Shown here piece after piece: positions 1 to 7,157 of a stretch of DNA of 29,192 nt. Position 1 is the first letter of the stretch, and each line of letters opens with the position of its first letter. The stretch covers positions 1 through 29,192 of the forward strand of contig JAWLBR010000034.1 in assembly GCA_041687495.1 (NCBI GenBank). Reading direction: 5' to 3'. A model generated the notes under the pieces. It did not search any database and had not been told where the DNA came from. It saw nothing but the letters and a program-made list of their open reading frames with translations. Source of the stretch: JAWLBR01 sp041687495 (lineage in GTDB: Bacteria > Bacillota > Limnochordia > DTU087 > JAAYGB01). Made by a program: the position numbers and the translations under genes.

Positions 1-1
1 T

Positions 2-883
2 AGTGAAACGGTTCACAGCAATCCTGAGGTGCTCGAGCGCGCAGAGGTGATTTTCTCAGGTTGGGGATGCCCTACGTTCGACGAAGAACTGTTGGCGGCC
101 GCACCCCGGCTGAAAGCTATCTTCTACGGTGCGGGATCCATCAAACACGTCGTTAGTGAAGAGTTTTGGCGCCGAGGCGTGGTCATCACCAGCGCTTACG
201 CCGCCAATGCAGTACCGGTCACGGAGTTTACTCTGGCGCAGATCTTGTTTAGCCTCAAACAGGGGTGGTACTATGCCCGGACAGTGAAGGAACTGGGCGC
301 GTTTCCCCCCAAAATAGAAGTCGCCGGTGCCTACGGCAGCACTGTCGGAATTATTTCCCTGGGAATGATCGGTCGTGGGGTTTGCCATCTATTGCGATCC
401 TTTGACTTGAATATCATCGCCTATGATCCGTTCGTCAGCGGAGAAGATGCCCGAGCACTGGGAGTGCAGCTAGTCTCCTTGTCGGAAGTTTTTGCGCAGG
501 CAGACGTAGTCTCGCTCCACACTCCGTGGCTACCAGAGACTGAAGGCATGATTACCGGAGAACACTTTGCGATGATGAAACCCAATGCGACTTTTATCAA
601 TACCGCACGGGGCGCGGTGGTCCGGGAAGCGGAGATGATTCAGGTGCTACAGCAGCGTCCAGACTTACAGGCAGTGCTGGATGTAACCTACCCGGAACCG
701 CCTCAGCCCGGATCTCCACTCTTTAGCTTACCTAATGTGGTCTTGACTCCGCACATCGCCGGGTCGCAAGATCGAGAATGTCAACGGATGGGCAGATACA
801 TGGTGGAGGAGCTGCAGCGATACCTACAGGGCCAACCATTGAAGTGGCAGATCAGTGAGGAGAGAGCGGCATTTTTGGCATAG
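2..883 (+). CDS. D-2-hydroxyacid dehydrogenase family protein (5' partial)
   Basis: NAD(P)-dependent reductase/dehydrogenase of 2-hydroxy acids, cytoplasmic. The frame is open back to base 2, so the gene begins before the window and the GTG at 29 is not the true start; about 294 residues are present against roughly 320-340 usual for the family, so about 40 N-terminal residues are missing. Visible marks are the nucleotide-binding loop (SLGMIGRG, where the usual first Gly is Ser), the catalytic Arg in NTARGAVV, the Glu in TYPEPP and the catalytic His in TPHIAGS. These are the Arg/Glu/His triad of the family. The substrate cannot be read from sequence; glyoxylate, hydroxypyruvate and phosphoglycerate types are all possible. 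The next gene is a chemoreceptor about 140 bases on and looks like a separate unit. Confidence 0.88.
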   Translation, partial: SETVHSNPEVLERAEVIFSGWGCPTFDEELLAAAPRLKAIFYGAGSIKHVVSEEFWRRGVVITSAYAANAVPVTEFTLAQILFSLKQGWYYARTVKELGAFPPKIEVAGAYGSTVGIISLGMIGRGVCHLLRSFDLNIIAYDPFVSGEDARALGVQLVSLSEVFAQADVVSLHTPWLPETEGMITGEHFAMMKPNATFINTARGAVVREAEMIQVLQQRPDLQAVLDVTYPEPPQPGSPLFSLPNVVLTPHIAGSQDRECQRMGRYMVEELQRYLQGQPLKWQISEERAAFLA

Positions 884-1023
884 GAAACGCCGTACAGGTT
901 AAGTGAAGCAGGGAATTTATTCCATAGAAGCGAAATAGGCAACTGTCTATGCTGCAAGCGCTTCGCCAGGACAACAGGCCATGCCCTTCGGTAAGCACCA
1001 GTATAGGCTTGACGAGGGGGAGG

Positions 1024-2616
1024 ATGAAGGTGTTTCCGAATATTCTGGTGAGTTTGAAGAGCAAGCTGGCAGCGTTGGTCTTAGCTGCTGTATTGCTGGT
1101 CTCTAGCATCGTAGGAACGATGGTGTATTTCCAGGCGAAAAGCGCAATCCTGGCCACAACCCAGTATCAGGCAGAGCGCATCCTAGAACGCGCCGAAGAA
1201 ATCATCGATCCAGCGGCCTTTTCGCAGCTGTTTAGCGCTGACCAGAAAGATGAGCCTTTCTATGTGCAGATGCAGCACGAACTGGCAGAGCTGTGGCGAA
1301 ACTCTGGTACCGAGTACCTGTATACAATGAAGCGGCTTCCGAGCGGGGAGTTCATCTATGTAGTCGACGGGACGGATTTTGAGTCCCTGGGACAGGTTGA
1401 AGACGAAGTCCCCGATTTGGGTGAGCTAGCAGAGGTGTTGGCGGGGAAGCCGAAAGTTACGCTAACTTCCGATGAGTGGGGTCAACTCTTGTCCGTTTAC
1501 CGACCATTGCGGTCTGAGTCTGGCCAAGTAATCGGATTGCTTGGGGCTGACTTCAATGCAGCGGAGATGTTTTCGGCTTTTGCTCGGCTGCGTCGTAACA
1601 CCGTGTTCTTATGTCTGGCGGCAAGCATCATTATCTATTTAGCGTTCCGGGGACTAATTGGGGTGAATACTCGCAGTCTGGTAGAGTTGGCCGAAACGGC
1701 AAAGGCCATGGCTGCCGGGGATTTTGCCGTCGCCGTGGATGTTGAGGGCTCTGGTGAGATTAAAGATCTGTCTTCGGCTCTACGTGGCTTGCGTCAGAGG
1801 ATGGCAGAGGTGATCGGGCAGGTGGTGGCAGCAGCCAATCAGCTGGCGGCCGCCAGTGAAGAGCTTTCTGCAGCAACTCAGCAGACTGGAGCTTCTGTCC
1901 AGCAGGTGGCGGGAACGGCCAACGAGTTTGCATCCTCTGCCGGGCGGATCACGTCCAGCGCGCAGGAGATGGCGGTAACGGCAGAAGAGGTGTCTCAGCT
2001 GGCCGATGGCGGAGGTAGCGCCATTGATGAGGCGGTTGAGCATACGGAGCTGCTGGAGGCAGAGTTTGCTAAAGCTTCCCAAGTGATCGAAGACTTGGGG
2101 CAGCGCTCGGTTCAGATTGGACAGATCGTCCATACCATCGGAGATATTGCCGACCAGACCAATCTCTTGGCTCTAAACGCAGCTATAGAGGCAGCACGGG
2201 CCGGTGAATACGGACGGGGGTTTGCAGTCGTCGCCGACGAGGTGCGGAAGCTGGCAGAAGAATCGGCTCAAGCCACTCGAGATATCGAAGAATTGGTGCA
2301 GCAGATGCAAAACTCGACTCAAGAAGCTGTCCATACTATCCAAGCGGGAGCGGACCAGGCGGAGCAGAGTGTGGCTGTGGTTCGTGATAGCGGCCAGTCC
2401 CTTACTAGAATCTTGACAGCAGTTGGACAGATCAGTGAGCAGGTACAGCAGGTCGCGACCGAGGCCGCGCAGATGGGAGCAGGTAGTCAGCAGGTTGCCG
2501 CAGCTACTCAGGAGCAGTCGGCGTCTACCGCTCAGGTGGCATCGAGTGCGCAGTCCCTTGCTGCCGTGGCGCAACGTCTGCAGGGATTGGTTTCGCAGTT
2601 CAAAGTTGGGCAGTAA
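1024..2616 (+). CDS. Methyl-accepting chemotaxis protein
   Basis: Transmembrane chemoreceptor that would signal through CheW/CheA to the flagellar motor. From the ATG at 1024 it has 530 residues: a transmembrane helix at about 14-37, an extracytoplasmic sensor of about 160 residues (Cache-like in size and position), a second helix at about 197-216, a HAMP linker to about 270, and a long coiled-coil signalling domain. The hairpin tip (QTNLLALNAAIEAARAGEYG, from about residue 378) is the strongly conserved kinase-contact region. An earlier in-frame ATG at 949 lacks a good ribosome site. GGGGGAGG sits directly against the ATG at 1024 and six bases before an in-frame GTG at 1030, so 1030 may be the real start. 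There is no C-terminal receptor-tether pentapeptide and no che or flagellar gene nearby; the ligand is unknown. Confidence 0.95.
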   Translation: MKVFPNILVSLKSKLAALVLAAVLLVSSIVGTMVYFQAKSAILATTQYQAERILERAEEIIDPAAFSQLFSADQKDEPFYVQMQHELAELWRNSGTEYLYTMKRLPSGEFIYVVDGTDFESLGQVEDEVPDLGELAEVLAGKPKVTLTSDEWGQLLSVYRPLRSESGQVIGLLGADFNAAEMFSAFARLRRNTVFLCLAASIIIYLAFRGLIGVNTRSLVELAETAKAMAAGDFAVAVDVEGSGEIKDLSSALRGLRQRMAEVIGQVVAAANQLAAASEELSAATQQTGASVQQVAGTANEFASSAGRITSSAQEMAVTAEEVSQLADGGGSAIDEAVEHTELLEAEFAKASQVIEDLGQRSVQIGQIVHTIGDIADQTNLLALNAAIEAARAGEYGRGFAVVADEVRKLAEESAQATRDIEELVQQMQNSTQEAVHTIQAGADQAEQSVAVVRDSGQSLTRILTAVGQISEQVQQVATEAAQMGAGSQQVAAATQEQSASTAQVASSAQSLAAVAQRLQGLVSQFKVGQ

Positions 2617-2667
2617 CTGAATGACTTACATAAAGACCGCATGAAAGTTGCAGGCGGCAACAGGTAT

Positions 2668-2696
2668 TTGACGTTTGGATGGGGAATCCTGACAAT
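2668..2696 (+). promoter_or_regulatory. Candidate sigma-A promoter before the isomerase gene
   Basis: TTGACG at 2668-2673 (5 of 6 matches to the -35 consensus) is followed after exactly 17 bases by GACAAT at 2691-2696 (4 of 6 to the -10). It lies in the gap between the chemoreceptor and the isomerase gene and would start transcription near 2703, about 60 bases before the start codon. It is the best promoter match I found in the window. Inference from consensus only. Confidence 0.45.
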
Positions 2697-2761
2697 GTAG
2701 CAGAGTCTGGAAATTTGGACTGCTGTGATCTGTTGAGATAACATACGGAGGGATGGAATTT

Positions 2762-3511
2762 ATGGCGATTCCAGTTGCACTACAGCTCTATTCGCTGCGA
2801 GGGGAAGCAGCCACAGATTTTCCCGGCATGCTGAAGGCAGTGGCCGAGATGGGATATGCGGGAGTAGAGTTTGCCGGATACGGCGGCTTAACTGCCAGCG
2901 AGCTAAAGAAGATGCTTGATGACCTTGGTTTAAAAGTTGCTGGCTCGCACGTCGGCTATGGGCTTTTGACCGATGAGTTTGAACAGACAGTGGAGTACAA
3001 TCTCGAGATCGGGAACAAACGCCTAATCTGCCCGGCAGCTCCCAAGGACGTAGTCAAGACCGCTGACGATTGGAAGCAGTTTGGACAAAAGCTTACCGAG
3101 ATTGCAGCCAAAGCCAAAGACCAGGGTGTGCAGATCGGGTACCACAACCACGCTTGGGAGTTTGAACAGTTCGATGGCGAGTACGCTCTGGATCTCCTCT
3201 TTGAGAACGCTGATCCAGAATTGGTTTTTGCCGAGCTGGATTTAGGCTGGGTATTCAAGGGTGGAGTTGATCCGGTGGCTTACCTGACCAAGTATGCTGA
3301 CCGGTGCCCGTTGGTTCACATCAAGGACTTTAAGAAGGACGGCCCACAGGTGGAAGTCGGTACCGGCGATGTCGACCTTGCTGGCATTGTCAAGACTGCC
3401 GATAGCGCCAACGTAGAGTGGTATATCATTGAGACCGAGGAGTACAACATGGATCCCAGGGACAGTGTCAAGTTGGGATTAGACAATTTGACAGCTGTGA
3501 TCAACAGGTAA
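2762..3511 (+). CDS. Sugar phosphate isomerase/epimerase (xylose isomerase-like TIM barrel)
   Basis: Cytosolic TIM-barrel enzyme of the AP-endonuclease-2/xylose-isomerase-like superfamily (IolE/IolI/YcjR relatives), typically metal-dependent sugar or inositol isomerases, epimerases or dehydratases. About 249 residues, normal for the family. Visible motifs are the N-terminal strand VALQLYSLR, GYHNHAWEFE in mid-protein (His and Glu near the metal site), ELDLGWVFKGG, and VHIKDF near the end. GGAGGG at 2747-2752 is one base from the ATG at 2753 and ten from the in-frame ATG at 2762, so 2762 is preferred. It has its own candidate promoter and a strong terminator just after, so it is probably a single-gene unit. 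A paralogue lies at 16228-16983. The substrate is not predictable. Confidence 0.88.
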   Translation: MAIPVALQLYSLRGEAATDFPGMLKAVAEMGYAGVEFAGYGGLTASELKKMLDDLGLKVAGSHVGYGLLTDEFEQTVEYNLEIGNKRLICPAAPKDVVKTADDWKQFGQKLTEIAAKAKDQGVQIGYHNHAWEFEQFDGEYALDLLFENADPELVFAELDLGWVFKGGVDPVAYLTKYADRCPLVHIKDFKKDGPQVEVGTGDVDLAGIVKTADSANVEWYIIETEEYNMDPRDSVKLGLDNLTAVINR

Positions 3512-3528
3512 GGTAAGAGATTACTCCC

Positions 3529-3565
3529 GGGCCTTTGGCGTTGACGCGCCAAGGGCCTGTTTTTC
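3529..3565 (+). terminator. Intrinsic terminator after the isomerase gene
   Basis: A 12-bp stem (3529-3540 with 3547-3558, including two G-U pairs) closes a six-base loop and is followed by GTTTTTCG. It ends only 27 bases before the Nudix start codon, leaving little room for a downstream promoter. Confidence 0.82.
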
Positions 3566-3591
3566 GTTACTGGAAAGAGCGGAGGGTGCTT

Positions 3592-3990
3592 ATGAAGACG
3601 GTGATTGCCGCCATTATCCGCAAAGACAGAAAAGTTCTTTTGGCTAGGCGAGCTCCCGGACAAGCGCTGGCTGGCAAGTGGGAGTTCCCTGGTGGGAAAC
3701 TGGAACCCGGCGAGTCGGCCGGCCAATGTCTGGCTCGGGAGCTCAGGGAAGAGTTGGGAGTCGACGCCAAGATCGGAGACTATGTCGCCGAAAGTACATA
3801 CTCATATGAATTTGGTGTCATTCATCTCATTGCGTATGAAGCGACGGTAAGGACCTCTGAGTTTCGGCTGCGGGTGCATGATGCCTTGGCCTGGGTTGAG
3901 GCCAGTAGGTTGCACGAGTACGAGCTGCCGCCGGCTGACGTGCCCATCGCCGCTTATCTGCGTACGAAAGCAACCGGTCAGGAGGGATGA
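3592..3990 (+). CDS. Nudix hydrolase, MutT/8-oxo-dGTP diphosphatase-like
   Basis: Small (132-residue) cytosolic pyrophosphohydrolase that splits a nucleoside-diphosphate-X bond. The complete Nudix box is visible: G35, E41, then R49-E50-L51-x-E53-E54-x-G56-V57, matching GX5EX7REUXEEXGU, with the Mg-binding Glu residues present. The N-terminus (MKTVIAAIIRKDRKVLLARR) and WEFPGGKLEPGE are typical of MutT/CTP-pyrophosphohydrolase types that clean oxidised nucleotides. The ATG at 3592 has GGAGGG five bases upstream; an open frame extends back to 3535 but would overlap the terminator. Its stop overlaps the start region of the PLP-enzyme gene, so the two are translationally coupled. A housekeeping role is likely, but in this operon a nucleotide-sugar or coenzyme substrate is also possible. 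Confidence 0.9.
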   Translation: MKTVIAAIIRKDRKVLLARRAPGQALAGKWEFPGGKLEPGESAGQCLARELREELGVDAKIGDYVAESTYSYEFGVIHLIAYEATVRTSEFRLRVHDALAWVEASRLHEYELPPADVPIAAYLRTKATGQEG

Positions 3991-3992
3991 CG

Positions 3993-5138
3993 ATGGATGT
4001 GTATGACCAACTAGGCATTAAGGAATTGATCAACGCCGCCGGCACGTACACTATAGTAGGTGGATCCCGAATGAGCTCACAGACCCTTGAAGCCATGGCG
4101 CAAGCTGCTCACTCCCACGTGGATCTGGGGCAGTTGCGGCAGGTAATATGTAGGCAGCTGGCACAGCTGACCGGCAATGAGGGGGCTTATGTTACCTGCG
4201 GAGCAGCGGCGGGATTGTATTTGGCGACAGCGGCGGCGGTGGCAAAGAAGGCTGATCGGCCGTTGGCTAGAGTTTCGCCAGAAGAGGCCTCACAATGGGA
4301 GGTGATTATCCAACGCTCCCATCGTAATGGGTATGACTGGTCACTGCGTCAGCTGGGAGTGAAGATCGTTGAGGTGGGTTATCCCAACGACATGAGTCCT
4401 ACGGTTGCTTTGGATCTTGTAGAGGCCATTACTCCACGGACAGCCGCAGTGATGTATACCGCTGGAGGGGGCTGGGTGCCACCTGGGGCGTTGAGCTTTG
4501 ACCAAACTATAGAGATCGCTGGCGAATACAATTTGCCGGTCATCGTGGATGCTGCCGCCCAGCTACCGCCGGTGGAGAACCTGTGGCGATTCACCGAGGC
4601 AGGCGCTGCCGCCTGCGTCTTTAGTGGAGGCAAGGATCTAAAAGGTCCACAGGCCAGCGGTCTTTTGGTGGGGAAGAAATGGTTAATCGACCTCTGCCTG
4701 CAAACCGGTTTTCCCAACCACGGCATAGGGCGTATGCTCAAAGTAGGGAGAGAAGAAATGGTCGGCTTGTGGGCGGCAGTGCAGCAGTATGTACAGATGG
4801 ACCATATAGCCCGCGAGCGTTGGTGTGAGGAACAGGTTACGAAGATTCGGTCCGCGTTTGCCGGCGATGACAGAGTAGAGGTAACCAGGGTCTTTCCCAA
4901 TGAAGCGGGACAGCCTTTGCCCCGGGCAGTGGTGCGGTTCTCAGCCGCATCGTCTGAGAAAGCGATCAGCGAAGTGGTGGAGCGCAAGCTCCTTGAGGGA
5001 GACCCTGCGATCTATGTCAAAACGGCGGCAAATGACGCTGTATATGTCAATCCAATGACCTTAACCGACGCAGAAGTAGACCGGGTAATTCTCCGCCTTC
5101 AAGGTATCGTAGCTGAACTGTTCCCAGACGAGCTGTAA
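3993..5138 (+). CDS. SelA/DgaE-like PLP-dependent enzyme
   Basis: Fold-type I pyridoxal-phosphate enzyme of about 381 residues, in the group that contains selenocysteine synthase SelA and D-glucosaminate-6-phosphate ammonia-lyase DgaE. Visible marks are INAAGTYT at the start, VTCGAAAGL around residues 67-75 (phosphate-binding region), VIVDAAAQLPP (Asp186, ring nitrogen) and SGGKDLKGPQASG, where Lys214 should form the PLP Schiff base. SelA proper is longer (about 460), with an N-terminal tRNA-binding part that is absent, so an amino-acid or amino-sugar lyase is more likely. An ATG at 3987 touches GGAGGG; the in-frame ATG at 3993 has proper spacing. It is coupled to the Nudix gene and followed after 44 bases by RidA, which suits an enzyme releasing an enamine/imine product. 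The exact substrate is unknown. Confidence 0.85.
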   Translation: MDVYDQLGIKELINAAGTYTIVGGSRMSSQTLEAMAQAAHSHVDLGQLRQVICRQLAQLTGNEGAYVTCGAAAGLYLATAAAVAKKADRPLARVSPEEASQWEVIIQRSHRNGYDWSLRQLGVKIVEVGYPNDMSPTVALDLVEAITPRTAAVMYTAGGGWVPPGALSFDQTIEIAGEYNLPVIVDAAAQLPPVENLWRFTEAGAAACVFSGGKDLKGPQASGLLVGKKWLIDLCLQTGFPNHGIGRMLKVGREEMVGLWAAVQQYVQMDHIARERWCEEQVTKIRSAFAGDDRVEVTRVFPNEAGQPLPRAVVRFSAASSEKAISEVVERKLLEGDPAIYVKTAANDAVYVNPMTLTDAEVDRVILRLQGIVAELFPDEL

Positions 5139-5182
5139 GTGACACGTGTGTATGAAGAACGGCCTTTTACGGGGGGATATCT

Positions 5183-5644
5183 GTGAGTAAAGTGGAAGCA
5201 AGACTCAAGGAACTGGGGTTTGAACTGCCGCACGCACCGTCGCCAATAGCTGCTTATGTACCAGCGGTGACCACGGGCAATCTAGTCTTTATTTCCGGGC
5301 AAGGACCTATAGTTAACGGCCAGTACAGATACCGAGGCAAAGTCGGAGATAGGTATAGCGTCGAGGAAGGGTATCAAGCGGCCCAGTTGGTCATCCTGAA
5401 CGCCTTAGCTGTACTCAAACAGGAGATCGGAGATCTGGACCGCGTCACCCGCATAGTTAAACTTCTGGGCTGGGTCAATTCAGCCCCTGGCTTTGTCCAG
5501 CAGCCTCAAGTGATCAACGGGGCGTCAGAGCTGTTGGTTCAGGTATTTGGCGAAAAGGGCAAGCACGCCCGCTCAGCGGTGACTGCCCACGAACTGCCCT
5601 TTGACATCACCGTTGAGATTGAAATGGTCGTGGAGGTGGAGTAG
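5183..5644 (+). CDS. RidA family (YjgF/YER057c/UK114) protein
   Basis: Cytosolic trimer-forming protein; characterised members hydrolyse reactive enamines/imines such as 2-aminoacrylate, made by PLP enzymes, to keto acids and ammonia. At 153 residues it belongs to the longer RidA subgroup rather than the ~128-residue archetype. Visible marks are FISGQGPIVNG (residues 37-47) and HARSAV with Arg130, the position that binds the substrate carboxylate in active members, followed by a Glu-rich last strand. The GTG start at 5183 has GGGGGGAT upstream. It lies between the PLP enzyme and the M55 peptidase, and its stop abuts the M55 start, so it is one transcript. Removing the imine produced by its upstream neighbour is a reasonable inference. 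Confidence 0.9.
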   Translation: MSKVEARLKELGFELPHAPSPIAAYVPAVTTGNLVFISGQGPIVNGQYRYRGKVGDRYSVEEGYQAAQLVILNALAVLKQEIGDLDRVTRIVKLLGWVNSAPGFVQQPQVINGASELLVQVFGEKGKHARSAVTAHELPFDITVEIEMVVEVE

Positions 5645-6427
5645 TTGAAATTCATAGTTGCGGTTGATTTGGAAGGGGTGGCCTGTGTTGTTGGTTCACC
5701 CAACCGCACTTTGACCGACTCTCCAGACTTTGATTTCGCCTGCCGTCAGGCTACCAAGGAAGCCGACGCGGCTGCCAGGGCGCTGTTTGCCGCGGGGGCC
5801 GAACAGGTCATTGTGTGGGATAACCATGGTGCCAGCTTAAATCTGTTGTATGATGAGCTGGATCCTCGCTGCGATATCGCCGTTGGGACGGATCCTGAGC
5901 ACCGTTGGCCAGGACTAGACGATGGTTTCGCCGGCGTCGTGCTGATCGGATATCACCCCAGGGACAACACCGCTAACGGGGTACTCGCCCATACGTTTAG
6001 TTCAGTGGCTTACCAGTACATGAAGGTAAATGGAGTTGAGGTGGGAGAGATCGCCATTGACGCGGCCATGGCCGGGGAGATTGGGGTGCCAGTCATTTTC
6101 GTGGCCAGCGACGATAGGGGAACAGCCGAAGCACGTCAATTTCTTCCCTGGATAGAAACCGTGGCTACTAAGACCGGGTTGGGACGGAACTTGGCAGTTA
6201 GCTTACATCCCCAGCGGGCTATCGAGGCCATTTACCGCGGGGTGGACAAGGCGGTTCACCGCATTGGTGAGATGCGTCCGTTTTCCTTCTCTCAACCGCT
6301 AATGCTTGAGATCCGGCACAAGCGTATAGAAACAGCTCAAAGACTGGTGAGGGAACAGACCGGCTGGCAGTTAGTTGACCCCTATACTACCCGAAAGGAA
6401 TTTGAACGGCTCAGTCAGTATTTCTAG
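5645..6427 (+). CDS. M55 family D-aminopeptidase (DppA-like)
   Basis: Zinc-dependent peptidase related to Bacillus subtilis DppA, which removes D-amino acids from the N-terminus of short peptides. 260 residues, close to the family size (about 270). The metal and active-site pattern is present: D8-L-E10 in AVDLEG, His61 in WDNHGAS, His104 in GYHP, His116 in LAHTFSS and Glu135 in VGEIAID, all at nearly the same positions as in DppA. TTG start at 5645, directly after the RidA stop, with GGAGGTGG about ten bases upstream inside the RidA gene. It closes the Nudix/PLP/RidA/M55 operon. No signal peptide, so it acts in the cytoplasm on imported peptides. No peptide transporter is in the window. Confidence 0.92.
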   Translation: MKFIVAVDLEGVACVVGSPNRTLTDSPDFDFACRQATKEADAAARALFAAGAEQVIVWDNHGASLNLLYDELDPRCDIAVGTDPEHRWPGLDDGFAGVVLIGYHPRDNTANGVLAHTFSSVAYQYMKVNGVEVGEIAIDAAMAGEIGVPVIFVASDDRGTAEARQFLPWIETVATKTGLGRNLAVSLHPQRAIEAIYRGVDKAVHRIGEMRPFSFSQPLMLEIRHKRIETAQRLVREQTGWQLVDPYTTRKEFERLSQYF

Positions 6428-6456
6428 GCTGTCAGCTAGTCCTCCCGTTTATTTTG

Positions 6457-6483
6457 CCTATCAGTTGGGTACCAACTAATAGG
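6457..6483. promoter_or_regulatory. 27-base dyad, candidate operator before the ferritin-like gene
   Basis: CCTAT-c-AGTTGG, a three-base centre, then CCAACT-a-ATAGG: eleven paired positions with a single mismatch. No T-run follows on either strand, so it does not look like a terminator. It overlaps a weak possible promoter (TTGCCT at 6454, 17-base gap, TAATAG at 6477) upstream of the ferritin-like gene, as expected for a repressor site. I do not recognise the half-site as belonging to a known regulator. Confidence 0.45.
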
Positions 6484-6538
6484 TACAGGGGTGAACAGGA
6501 CAAACTGCCCCCACCAATTGCCGACGGGAGGGTTTCTA

Positions 6539-6994
6539 GTGCAGGATATTCTCGCTTTTGCTGTGGAAATGGAGCAGGACGGGATTGAGTACTATGAGGA
6601 ACTGGCGCAAAAGGCGCCCCATGAGGGACTGGCAAAGATTTTTAACACCTTGGCTGACGAGGAGCGCAAGCACATTACCGCGATCAATGAGCTGATGAAA
6701 GAGAATCCGTGGCGCCCACAAAGTCGGGCAGTCTCTGAAGCGGAGAATGTGTTCCAGCAGCTGCAGGATGAGGGGTTCACCTTTGACAACGATGCTTCTG
6801 CTCAGCAGCAGTATCTATCTGCTTATCAACACGCTTGGGAAGTAGAGAAAAAAAGCCGCGACTTCTACCAAGAGCAAGCGGAAAGCTCCGATGAGATCAC
6901 GGTAAAAGAGCTACTTAGCGAACTTGCCGACCAGGAAGCCAAGCATATGGTGGTCATGGAGACTTTGATGAAAGTTGTCGAGCGGCGCGGATAA
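6539..6994 (+). CDS. Ferritin-like di-iron protein (rubrerythrin-type domain)
   Basis: Four-helix-bundle protein of 151 residues, probably binding two irons and acting in peroxide or oxygen defence or iron handling in an anaerobe. Visible are two matching halves: helix one MEQDGIEYYEEL with E42-x-x-H45 in DEERKH, and helix three WEVEKKSRDFYQE with E133-x-x-H136 in DQEAKH. This E...ExxH pair is the di-iron site of rubrerythrin-like domains. There is no C-terminal rubredoxin module (no CxxC pairs), so it is not a full rubrerythrin. The GTG at 6539 has GGGAGG seven bases before it; the frame is open upstream to 6491 but without a ribosome site. It stands alone between a dyad and a terminator. 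Confidence 0.87.
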   Translation: MQDILAFAVEMEQDGIEYYEELAQKAPHEGLAKIFNTLADEERKHITAINELMKENPWRPQSRAVSEAENVFQQLQDEGFTFDNDASAQQQYLSAYQHAWEVEKKSRDFYQEQAESSDEITVKELLSELADQEAKHMVVMETLMKVVERRG

Positions 6995-7007
6995 ACTGAT
7001 GAACCTT

Positions 7008-7055
7008 GATGGCTGTTCACCGGATTCCCTCGGTTGGGCAGCCATCTGACTTTTT
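7008..7055 (+). terminator. Intrinsic terminator after the ferritin-like gene
   Basis: An 8-bp perfect outer stem (GATGGCTG at 7008-7015 with CAGCCATC at 7039-7046) encloses a further imperfect ACCG/CGGT pairing and is followed after four bases by TTTTT. Confidence 0.8.
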
Positions 7056-7157
7056 GGGGGGAAGGAATCTAGCCAAGTGTGGACAAGCTTGTAACAAACG
7101 GTACACCCCAGTCGCATACCAGCGGCTGTCCGGTTACCCCAGGGAGGAGATGCTTCA

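Noticed and set aside
884..1023. Possible c-di-GMP or other riboswitch in the chemoreceptor leader
   Set aside because: Only short chance pairings are present; the conserved GEMM core sequences are absent.
4379..4987. 202-codon open frame on the - strand inside the PLP-enzyme gene
   Set aside because: Antisense shadow with no domain pattern; the + strand frame has the PLP lysine and family motifs.
7083..7092. 10-base palindrome ACAAGCTTGT before the GH42 gene
   Set aside because: Perfect but short, without a promoter match around it; a palindrome of this length is expected by chance in 29 kb.
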